Positions 1 to 8,209 of a DNA stretch of 64,000 nucleotides are shown in pieces. Numbering within the stretch: the first letter of the stretch is position 1; each line of letters begins with the position of its first letter. The translations under genes were made by a program, and so were the position numbers. The notes beneath the pieces are model-generated. The model did no database searches and had not been told where the DNA came from. It saw only the letters and a program-made list of their open reading frames with translations. The stretch comes from Chlamydia caviae GPIC (GTDB lineage: Bacteria > Chlamydiota > Chlamydiia > Chlamydiales > Chlamydiaceae). The stretch covers positions 310,001-374,000 of the forward strand of contig NC_003361.3 in the NCBI RefSeq assembly GCF_000007605.1. The letters are read 5' to 3'.

Positions 1-2385
1 GACAACATAGTCTTTAGACTTAGCAAATATCTGGGAGAAGGCCACTCCAAATACAGAATCCGTTACTGTTTGTGAATTGGCTCCAATAACATAACCACCG
101 CTAATACGACGGAAACCATGGGATACGCTATTGCGATCATGGTGGAAGATATTGGAAATCCCAGCTACCCACAATCCCTTACCATAACCGAAGCCGTCAC
201 AGCTTGCTGTCGCTAAGGCATTCATAGAACGTAGGTCGATGAATGCTCCCCATAAGCTATTAGGAACTAAAGATGCTTGACGCTCAGGATTAGGAGTGAA
301 TCCTGTTTTTGTCCATGTAGCTTTTAGGATTTTCTGTTTATTGGCATCAGCTCCATTTTCCCAAGCCAGTTGCCATGATCCTTGGTAACCGTATTGAGGT
401 TCTGCGTCTCCTCTAAGAGTGAGGTCCAAACCATTGATCGTCGTTTTACTATCTCCTGCTGTAGAAAGAGAAAGCAGATTTATCGTGACGGTATCTTTAT
501 TGAAAAGATCGTGATTCTCGTAAGCAGTTCCTGAAACATCGTCTAAGGATACATGCCCAGTTAAAGTTATCGTCCCATCTGTATTTTTTGTTTCAAGTTT
601 CGCCCCCTCACCTTGTTCCGTAAGCGAGCTGATATTGACATGAAGATTTGTTAAGGAAATAACTCCATCAGTATTGGCTTCCTGAGTGGGGGTTCCTCCG
701 CCTCCGCCACCCCCACCAGCTGCTGGTGTTTGATGGGAATGCTCTGTAATTGCTAGAGTAGTTCCATTATCCATTAAAAGAATAGAATCTGTTTCCTGAG
801 TAAAGGAAGCTACAGATAGGCTGGCTTTATCTGCTAGAACAAGCTTCCCGCCACCTAAGATGACTTTTTGATAGATAGTGGATTCAAAATTCGCTGTAGT
901 GCTAGCGCTTTGGCTATCTACATAAGCTCCTGAAAATAGGAGGGTTCCAATATAGTTAGTAAAAGGGGTGGAGGATGTTTTATCTTGGTTGATCGTTAGA
1001 GTCTTGTCATTAGTAGGAGCTGTTTCTGGAAGTGTAGTCACAATAGGATCGTAGAAACAGAGTTTATGATCCCCAGAAGCTGCTAGTAACTTAATCGTTG
1101 CTCCTTTTGCTAAGGTAACAGCGTTTCTTGTGACAGTAGCGTCATCTTTTTTTAGATTTTCATAGAAAATCATATCGCCGTAGTCAGCAGATAAGGTGAG
1201 CTCTCCATTTTCAGGAATGTAGATAGCTCCGCCATCTTTAGCGATGTTGTTTGTAAACATCGTTTTCCCTGAGGAGGTAATGCTGACCTTTTCTCCATAA
1301 ATCGCTCCGCCTGCAGTTGCGGCAAAGTTATTTGCAAAGAGGATATCTTTTTGATTGGTTATAGTTAATCCTGAGAAGACAGGATTCGTTGTAGGTGGTG
1401 GTGGCGGCGGCGGTTGAGTAGGAGTCTGTTGTACACAGAAAATCGCCCCACCTTGTCCTAATACTTCATTAGTATTAGCGACTTCAGGAGATGCGGAGTT
1501 ATTCTGTATCAGCAATTGCGCATTATTTGAGAAATCGACGTTCCCTTTCGAATAAATCGCTCCGCCAGATTTCGCATTATTGGCATCAAATTGTACTGAG
1601 CCATTTTCGGAGAATCTGACGGCAGTATTTACTTGATTTGTTGTTGCAGGATCAACAGCTTGGATAGCTCCTCCGAGTTTCTCAGCAGAGTTAGATCTGA
1701 AGAGAATCGAAGGACATTGCGTAACATCTAGGCTTTTAGACGCGTTGATAGCGCCACCGTTGGCTCCGACGTTGCTAAGGAACTGCATGGATTTTTTGAT
1801 ATTGCTAATCCCAGCTGTTTCTACCCATAGGCCACCGCCGCTATCAGCAGCCCTGTTATTTTTAAATAGCACATTCTGAATATTCTCTAGAAATACAGGA
1901 GCTTTGGAGTAGAACGCCCCTCCGTTTGGATTTACAGGAGTTGTCGTATTTGGCGCCGTTGTTGTGCGGGCCATTAGGGCTAGGCAGTTAGAAAAGGAGA
2001 GGGTGTTCACTCCTTTAATCGTATAAGGGAACGATTCAGGAGTTGTTGTAGGAATAGAGCTTAGGGCAGCACCGTTTGCCGACGTGCGAAGGTTTGTAAA
2101 GGTTAGATTGTGGTTTCTCCCCACAATTGTCATGGATCCTGCAGAGTTGAAAAAGCAACTTGAAGGCGTTGCTACCATGGAGTTATCAAGATTTAAAAGA
2201 TTTAAATTTCCTGACAGTATTGCCGTTGTTCCTTCAGGATTGGATGTAATCGTATAGGGGAACGTTTCTCTAAGGTTCCCATCATAAGTTCCATTAGGGA
2301 CTACGACTTCCAAAGAAAAGGCTTGGAATGAGTATGGAAGTGTTAGCGTTGTTGAAATTAGAAACTTACGAAGAGACGCTTTCAT
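1..2385 (-). CDS. pmpG: Polymorphic outer membrane protein, PmpG-like (C-terminus outside window)
   Basis: Type V autotransporter adhesin; 795 codons are inside the window and the rest lies beyond position 1. The start is the ATG at 2385, followed by a signal peptide (MKASLRKFLISTTLTLPYSF) and a mature start LEVVVPNGTYDG. This resembles C. trachomatis PmpG (EIMIPQGIYDG) better than the downstream paralogues do. At least six GGAI-type motifs and many FxxN motifs are present. The last residues seen (FGVAFSQIFAKSKDY) belong to the outer-membrane beta-barrel domain, so only about 170 residues should be missing. It contains a Pro run near 1390-1415 and a Gly run near 693-717, both in frame and codon-mixed. 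Such proteins are exported by Sec, inserted in the outer membrane and act as adhesins or antigens. Family assignment is firm; the subtype is an inference. Confidence 0.93.
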   Translation of the reverse strand, partial: MKASLRKFLISTTLTLPYSFQAFSLEVVVPNGTYDGNLRETFPYTITSNPEGTTAILSGNLNLLNLDNSMVATPSSCFFNSAGSMTIVGRNHNLTFTNLRTSANGAALSSIPTTTPESFPYTIKGVNTLSFSNCLALMARTTTAPNTTTPVNPNGGAFYSKAPVFLENIQNVLFKNNRAADSGGGLWVETAGISNIKKSMQFLSNVGANGGAINASKSLDVTQCPSILFRSNSAEKLGGAIQAVDPATTNQVNTAVRFSENGSVQFDANNAKSGGAIYSKGNVDFSNNAQLLIQNNSASPEVANTNEVLGQGGAIFCVQQTPTQPPPPPPPTTNPVFSGLTITNQKDILFANNFAATAGGAIYGEKVSITSSGKTMFTNNIAKDGGAIYIPENGELTLSADYGDMIFYENLKKDDATVTRNAVTLAKGATIKLLAASGDHKLCFYDPIVTTLPETAPTNDKTLTINQDKTSSTPFTNYIGTLLFSGAYVDSQSASTTANFESTIYQKVILGGGKLVLADKASLSVASFTQETDSILLMDNGTTLAITEHSHQTPAAGGGGGGGGTPTQEANTDGVISLTNLHVNISSLTEQGEGAKLETKNTDGTITLTGHVSLDDVSGTAYENHDLFNKDTVTINLLSLSTAGDSKTTINGLDLTLRGDAEPQYGYQGSWQLAWENGADANKQKILKATWTKTGFTPNPERQASLVPNSLWGAFIDLRSMNALATASCDGFGYGKGLWVAGISNIFHHDRNSVSHGFRRISGGYVIGANSQTVTDSVFGVAFSQIFAKSKDYVV

Positions 2386-2558
2386 TTGCTGAAGAGGATG
2401 CAACAAGATGATTTAGCTAATAAATAAAAAGTATTAAAAGAGCAATAGGTTACGAAAGCATTTGCATGAAACGCCTAGCATTAAAAGCTTTATCTTATTT
2501 GATAGTTTCCCGTATAAATAAGACTTTTTTCCTCTAAAGATAGGACAATCAAGACTCG

Positions 2559-2603
2559 AAGAAATTCAGAAATTTTTTTTTAAAAATATTTTCTGAATTT
2601 CTT
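2559..2603. repeat. 14-bp perfect inverted repeat between pmp genes
   Basis: The arms AAGAAATTCAGAAA (2559-2572) and TTTCTGAATTTCTT (2590-2603) are perfectly complementary around a 17-nt A/T loop. It sits between the stop of the pmp at 2634 and the start of the pmp at 2385. It may terminate the upstream transcript or lie in the leader of the next gene. There is no U-run directly after the stem, so a terminator role is only probable. Confidence 0.5.
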
Positions 2604-2633
2604 AAGAAAGCCATGTTTTTTAGATCGTATCTC

Positions 2634-5240
2634 TTAAAATAAGAACTGACTGCCGATATCTCCTGAATAGTACTGTGAGGATTTACGTATCTCTGCGCAG
2701 CATTTTGAAAATAGCGTGATGTTCTCTAAAATAGCACAATGCATCGATAGTTGTGCTGCTAGTGCTTGTCTTTCTAGGTTTGTTCCTGAGGTTTCCCATA
2801 TAGCGAAAGGTTCATAAGTAGCAGTAATTGTAGAACAGGGATTTTGACGGTATAGATCTGCAATGAACGCTACAGAGGTTGCATAGAAAATCGGCCATTG
2901 TGAGGTATGTCCTTCCAAACGTATGCCCACAGGGAGGGAGATATTTCCTAATTTACTGCTGGTAATTTCATGTTTTTTCTCTCCTTCTTCTTTAAATTTC
3001 CTTTGATAAGCATAGACTCCTTGGAGATTCATAAAGGGGAGGATATGATGAAAGATATTATGTTCTTCATAGAAATCAAAGGATAAAGAAGATCCTAATT
3101 CAGCACCTATACAATGGGTATTCCAATATCCATGGGTAATTTCTGAAGATTTTCGTGATATTGTGAGTTTGTTTTTACTATGGCTGTAGGTGGCTTGAAT
3201 ATTTAAAATTAGAGGGATATCTGAGGAAATCTTTGATAAAAATTCAGGACGAACCCATAGGTTCCCTAGAGACCAATTTAAAATGGGTTGAACAGGGATG
3301 CTATGTTGGGCATATACGGATCCTGCCAGGATATGTTCATGATTTTTTGCTAGGGAGGCATCTTTAGAAACCCCGAACATTTGGAAAAAGCCTAGGCTAA
3401 AAATATCTTTAGAGGGAGTTTGTTGTGAGAGTCCTAAAGCATAGCCGCCACTAGTATGACGGAATCCGCGGTTATCTTTATGGTGGTCTTTATGGAAATA
3501 GTTAGAGACTTCTGCAGCCCATAGGCCATTGTGGTATAAGCTGCCGTCAGAGACAGTATCCATAAGGTTGTGGATACCACGAATATCTACAAAAGCATTC
3601 CATAAGCTATTGGGAACTAAAGAATTCCCTTGAGTGTCAATAAGACGGGGGCGGTAGTGTTTAGGCGTCCATATCAGCTGGGCCGTTTTCTCAGCATTAT
3701 TTGCTAAGCGCGTGCTTATCTGTTGCGAGGGGGTGTCTAGCCATTGAAGATCCCAGGATCCTTGATAGCCATAAGGATTCGTGGGAACATGTAGATGATC
3801 AATTTTAATACGTATATCTTCTAATTCTCGAGCTTCAATATGAATTAAGGGAACTTTTACAGGATTAGCTAGCTCTAGATTTTCATAAAAATCTTCATCT
3901 TCAAAATCGATATTTATAGATCCTGATAGGGAAAATATTTTATCTTGTGAGAGGAGGATAATTTGCCCAGGCTGACGAGAGGACAACGAATTATATTTCC
4001 GTTTAGATTCCTTGGGACGCAAAACTAAAGTTTGGAGTTTTACAGGAATGGTCATATTTAATATGTGCGCATTTTCTTGCAATCTCAGCATGGTGCTTTG
4101 ATCTATAACAAACGTAGTATTAGGATGTTGCGTAATACTGTTTGTTGTGAGAATCACACCTGAATTTAAATTTAGAGAGCCTCCTGCTAATATAATATCT
4201 TGAGCAATCCTAGACATATTCGTAGAAATTAAGGACGAGCATGACGCTACACAGTCTTTCGCAGAAAGGACAACGCTGCCTTTATGCGTTGTCCCATCGG
4301 TAAGTTGGTTAATAAGTAGGGGAACTGTAGAGGCATTTGTAGAGGTAATCGCATCGTAGAAGGTGACAGACCTCCCTTCTTTTGCTGTTATGTAGCTGAT
4401 ATAAGCATCATTTTCTAAATGGATGGCATTTTTCTCGAAATGTCTCCCTCTAGATGTGAGATTTCCTGAAAAGGTAATATCCCCATCTTCTGCAAATAGA
4501 GATAACTCTCCATCTTTAGCGATGGCGATAGCTCCGCCCCCAGGTCGAGAATTTACATCTCCTGAAGACATGTTATTAGTAAAGAGGGTAGGACCCGCGG
4601 CTATTATACGCAGGTGTTGTGTATAGATCGCTCCCCCACCATTTACGGATGTATTATTAGAGAATGTTACTTTTCTGTTGCGTGAAAATGTTAGTGAGGA
4701 GTTGCGTGCTGATCCAGGAGATGGCATACAGCATATAGCGCCACCTTTATCTGAAGAGTAACATCCATCAAAGAGCAACTCCTTATTTGTTCGAAACATT
4801 AAGGTGCCTTTAGAGACTACGATACTTTTCCCTTTTCTTGAGCTTACAGGCTCTAAGAACTGTAGTTTGGAAAAGCAGGACATAGAAAGGAAAGTTTCCG
4901 AGGAATTTAAAATGGCTTTTCCTTCAACGGCTGTAGTGATGTTATTGAAGGTCAAGCTACGATTGTTTCCGTTAAATATAAGATTCCCTTTTGTATTTTT
5001 AAAACAGCTACTGTTTCTAGGATTTGTAGCCGCGACATTTTGTATTACAATATCGTTGGAGAGAATGTAGTTCGTTCCTTCATCACTATCAGAAGTTTTC
5101 GTAGGGAAAGCTGCGTTATTTATGCCGTCAAAATTATCGGTTGCGGTGAGTGTTTTTAACACAGCAGCATATGCTGGTGAAAAACACAAACAAGACAGAG
5201 CACAGCAGCAAAAAATCCATGGATTCGGTCTTTGCGTCAT
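2634..5240 (-). CDS. Polymorphic outer membrane protein, G family
   Basis: Autotransporter of about 868 residues. The frame is open to a TTG at 5252, but I place the start at the ATG at 5240, which gives the signal peptide MTQRPNPWIFCCCALSCLCF ending near AYA. The passenger has three GGAI motifs and several FxxN motifs, fewer than most Pmps. The middle domain is followed by LVPNSLWNAF and a roughly 320-residue beta-barrel ending in aromatic F (GSQFLF), the usual signature for BAM-dependent insertion. No homopolymer tract is seen. It lies in the all-minus pmp cluster, 248 bp upstream of the PmpG-like gene, and is probably transcribed on its own. Its N-terminus is the least like its neighbours in the cluster. 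Confidence 0.93.
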   Translation of the reverse strand: MTQRPNPWIFCCCALSCLCFSPAYAAVLKTLTATDNFDGINNAAFPTKTSDSDEGTNYILSNDIVIQNVAATNPRNSSCFKNTKGNLIFNGNNRSLTFNNITTAVEGKAILNSSETFLSMSCFSKLQFLEPVSSRKGKSIVVSKGTLMFRTNKELLFDGCYSSDKGGAICCMPSPGSARNSSLTFSRNRKVTFSNNTSVNGGGAIYTQHLRIIAAGPTLFTNNMSSGDVNSRPGGGAIAIAKDGELSLFAEDGDITFSGNLTSRGRHFEKNAIHLENDAYISYITAKEGRSVTFYDAITSTNASTVPLLINQLTDGTTHKGSVVLSAKDCVASCSSLISTNMSRIAQDIILAGGSLNLNSGVILTTNSITQHPNTTFVIDQSTMLRLQENAHILNMTIPVKLQTLVLRPKESKRKYNSLSSRQPGQIILLSQDKIFSLSGSINIDFEDEDFYENLELANPVKVPLIHIEARELEDIRIKIDHLHVPTNPYGYQGSWDLQWLDTPSQQISTRLANNAEKTAQLIWTPKHYRPRLIDTQGNSLVPNSLWNAFVDIRGIHNLMDTVSDGSLYHNGLWAAEVSNYFHKDHHKDNRGFRHTSGGYALGLSQQTPSKDIFSLGFFQMFGVSKDASLAKNHEHILAGSVYAQHSIPVQPILNWSLGNLWVRPEFLSKISSDIPLILNIQATYSHSKNKLTISRKSSEITHGYWNTHCIGAELGSSLSFDFYEEHNIFHHILPFMNLQGVYAYQRKFKEEGEKKHEITSSKLGNISLPVGIRLEGHTSQWPIFYATSVAFIADLYRQNPCSTITATYEPFAIWETSGTNLERQALAAQLSMHCAILENITLFSKCCAEIRKSSQYYSGDIGSQFLF

Positions 5241-5491
5241 AGAGTATTTCAAAAGTATGTTTTCAGAATGTTTTTTTTGCTTGGGGGAGGGGAGGGAGAA
5301 AAAGCCTTTCCTTGTATAAGAAAGTTATGGAAATTAATCAAGATCAATAAGGGGCGTTTTCCTGAAGGTGTTTACACCTAAGGATTAGAGAAAAATAGAT
5401 TTTTCATACAATCGCTCTTGTTGTATTTTGACGATCACTATCATGCATAGGTTGTGGGGAGTTTATGAGGAGGCGTGTTTGGGGGAAGTCC

Positions 5492-5512
5492 CCCTGCTCT
5501 TAAAGAGCAGGG
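5492..5512 (-). terminator. GC-rich hairpin after pmp gene
   Basis: CCCTGCTCT and AGAGCAGGG form a 9-bp stem with a 3-nt loop (TAA), 13 bases past the stop of the pmp that ends at 5525. There is no long U-run, so termination is inferred. The core resembles the hairpins behind the other pmp genes of the cluster. Confidence 0.6.
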
Positions 5513-5524
5513 AGTGAGGGAAAT

Positions 5525-8056
5525 CTAGAAATGTATTTTCGCACCAAAATCATAGTTATAGCTATGAGATGAGGAGCGTAGTTCACAGTTACCTTCTGCG
5601 AAAACTTCAATATTCGATCTAACGGCAAATCTTCCAGAACCTTGAACAACTATAGCTTTGGTGGCTAGGTTATTGGCGTGTGTAGTCCAAGGGGCTAAGC
5701 CTCCAATGAGAAATAGTGTCATAGTTTCAGGATCGATACGAAATACATCATGAACATACATAGCAGATAGATCATAGGCAAATAGTTCTCTAGGACATAC
5801 ACCATGGATTTTAATCCCTAAGGGGAGAGCAAGATTCGCTAGATAGGTACTTGAGAATAAGCAACGACGAAGTCCTTCTTCAGAGAATTTCCTTTGTTCA
5901 GAATATACCCCTTGGAGTTTAACAAATGGAGAGACGTTTTTCAGTATGGAGGGGCATTTGCTTAATGTGTAGACAAATGTGGATCCTAATTCTGCAGCTA
6001 AGGAGTAGTTAGACCACATTCCTGTTGTTTTCGTTGTATCTTCATGATGTATAGTCAGGTGGTTATTGCTGTGGCTATAGCTTAGCTGAGCATTGACAAT
6101 AACGGGGATAGATGGCGATGCTTGAAGTTCAGGAGGGCAATTTTTAGATCCCCCACAAAGGAAGCGCAGCATAGGTAATGAGCCTACGTGATGAGCATAA
6201 AAAGATCCTGAAAGTGTTTGATGGTCTACATGACCATTAGCATGGTCTCTATCCTTACCAAAGAGTTGGGAAAAAGCCGCAGAAAATACATTTTCTGACA
6301 ACGTATGTTTATTCATACCAATGGCATAGCCGGCATTATGATGTTGGAAAACATAGTTTTCAGCAGGGCTATTGGAATAGAGGTAATTTTTAATTCCCGC
6401 AGCCCAGAAGCCTTCAGAGCATAGAGAATTGACAGCTAGGGATTCTACAGTTCTTTCTAAATTACGGATATCTGAGAAATTTCCCCATAGAGTGTTGACT
6501 ACTAAAGGCGTGGTAATTTCTTGAGAACCTCCAAAAGGAATGTATCCTGTAGGTCTCCAATGTACAGTTGCTGTTTTCGTTCCGAGAGTTGTCACTCCTG
6601 CATTTGTAGATCCTGGAACCGTTTTCCAATCTATGGACCATTTCCCTTGGTACCCACTATGGGAATCAAGATTTTTCCTAACCGCTTGGGGGATATCTAC
6701 TAAGGAGATTTTTGTGATGTCTTTATCAGCAAGTTGTAGGAATTCTTGATCTATGCTGTAGGCAAGAGCATGATTGTCATAGAAAGTTTCTTGATCTGTA
6801 AAAACCCCTAAAGGTCCTTTAATAGTAATGGTATGGGCATTCCCTGATGTAGAGATACAAGTTGCTGTAGGTGTGTTAAAATCATCAAGCCGTAGCCACA
6901 GCTCTTTTATATCTATATTTTCTTTTGTTTCTATACTGGATGTTTGATCTAGAATAACTTTAGATCCTGCAGTCTGTGTTAGAGATTTAGCTTTTAAATG
7001 TGCCCCTTTCTCTAATACCAAAGATCCTGAGGATAGCGTGAGGGGTTGTGTGAATGTAGAAACGTGTTTCATCCTTTTATGAGGACTTTCTATGTATCTT
7101 CCTGAAAAGATTATAGATCCCGTATAGGAGGTTCCACCATCAGCTTTGTTAATTTCTAAATTACTATCCGCTGTACCTTCAGCAACTACGGGATCATAAA
7201 ATAGGATAGACTGCGATTCTTTAGCTTCTAGCTTTGCAAATTTTCCATTTGTCCCTACATGAATTCCATTGCTTACTTTATTTCCAGCGTCGGTAATAGT
7301 ATTGCCTTTAAAGATAATACTTCCGTCATCTGCAGATAGACTAATTTCCCCAGATCCTGCAATGGAAATAGCTCCTCCTTTTTGCGTAGCGTGGTTATTT
7401 TCAAATAGGGTGGTGCCTCCGGCTTTAAGAATGAATTTCTCTGCATGAATCGCTCCTCCTGTAGTTGCTGAGGAGTTATTTCTAAAGAGCATAGATGCAT
7501 TTTGTTGCAACGTTAGCACGGCTTCGGTTGCTCCTGTTTTTGCGCAATGGATAGCGCCTCCTGCTGCTGTAGAGTGGTTCTTACCAAAGATTAATTTCTT
7601 ATTTTCTTTGATTGTTGTTGTCCCTATAGCATAGACAGCAGCATTTCCCGTGGTTGCCTGTGGCGCAGCAACAAAAGCTAGGGTATTGAATCCTGACATT
7701 TTCAGGGTTTTAGCATCAGTATTTGCACTGATCGCAGCTCCTTGAGCTGTAGAGATAATATCTTCAAATATTAAGGAGTGGTTCGCTCCTGTAAAGGTGA
7801 GATTCCCCCCGCTATTTTTAAAACAGCTTGTATTGGCAGGCGATGTTGTTTTGACATGGGTGATGGTGACATCACCGGTCAGTGTATAGGTAGTGCCTCC
7901 TGCGTCAGTAGATTGTTTTGAGGTAAATTGCCCAGCTCCTGTAGAACCATCAAAGCTTTCTGAAGAAGCTAGGTTGTCAGCGTTTACATGACTATGAAAC
8001 GCTATAGATGCGGTAAAAGATGAAAAGATTAAAAACCCATAAAGAGAGTTTTTCAT
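5525..8056 (-). CDS. Polymorphic outer membrane protein, G family (MKNS subgroup)
   Basis: Autotransporter of 843 residues. The open frame extends to 8116, but the start at 8056 is favoured because AGGGA lies nine bases upstream and the protein then begins MKNSLYGFLIFSS, a clean signal peptide matching its neighbour. The passenger has three GGAI motifs (GGAIHC, GGAIHAEK, GGAISIAG) and FxxN motifs. The beta-barrel starts around TPLVVNTLWGNF and ends DFGAKIHF. It pairs with the next gene (8210-10741) as a related duplicate: both start MKNS-(L/I)-YG and share layout. The role is presumably adhesion and antigenic display. Family is certain; individual function is unknown. Confidence 0.94.
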   Translation of the reverse strand: MKNSLYGFLIFSSFTASIAFHSHVNADNLASSESFDGSTGAGQFTSKQSTDAGGTTYTLTGDVTITHVKTTSPANTSCFKNSGGNLTFTGANHSLIFEDIISTAQGAAISANTDAKTLKMSGFNTLAFVAAPQATTGNAAVYAIGTTTIKENKKLIFGKNHSTAAGGAIHCAKTGATEAVLTLQQNASMLFRNNSSATTGGAIHAEKFILKAGGTTLFENNHATQKGGAISIAGSGEISLSADDGSIIFKGNTITDAGNKVSNGIHVGTNGKFAKLEAKESQSILFYDPVVAEGTADSNLEINKADGGTSYTGSIIFSGRYIESPHKRMKHVSTFTQPLTLSSGSLVLEKGAHLKAKSLTQTAGSKVILDQTSSIETKENIDIKELWLRLDDFNTPTATCISTSGNAHTITIKGPLGVFTDQETFYDNHALAYSIDQEFLQLADKDITKISLVDIPQAVRKNLDSHSGYQGKWSIDWKTVPGSTNAGVTTLGTKTATVHWRPTGYIPFGGSQEITTPLVVNTLWGNFSDIRNLERTVESLAVNSLCSEGFWAAGIKNYLYSNSPAENYVFQHHNAGYAIGMNKHTLSENVFSAAFSQLFGKDRDHANGHVDHQTLSGSFYAHHVGSLPMLRFLCGGSKNCPPELQASPSIPVIVNAQLSYSHSNNHLTIHHEDTTKTTGMWSNYSLAAELGSTFVYTLSKCPSILKNVSPFVKLQGVYSEQRKFSEEGLRRCLFSSTYLANLALPLGIKIHGVCPRELFAYDLSAMYVHDVFRIDPETMTLFLIGGLAPWTTHANNLATKAIVVQGSGRFAVRSNIEVFAEGNCELRSSSHSYNYDFGAKIHF

Positions 8057-8183
8057 ATAGTACATTCCCTGTTGTGTTATAGGAAAAAATATTTTCTGCT
8101 TTTTAGGAGTGGGCATAACCTTAAAGGTTATGCCTACTCGAAAAAGCAGATAGGTTCGGTATCCCAGGGTGCTTATGCGTAAG

Positions 8184-8201
8184 CTCCCTGCAAGCAGGGA
8201 G
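8184..8201 (-). terminator. Hairpin CTCCCTGC-AA-GCAGGGAG after pmp gene
   Basis: A perfect 8-bp stem with a 2-nt spacer. It extends outward through GTAA/TTAC (8179-8205) with one bulged base. It lies 9 bases past the stop of the pmp ending at 8210. It has the same CCCTGC/GCAGGG core as the other pmp hairpins. Confidence 0.6.
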
Positions 8202-8209
8202 TTACACTG

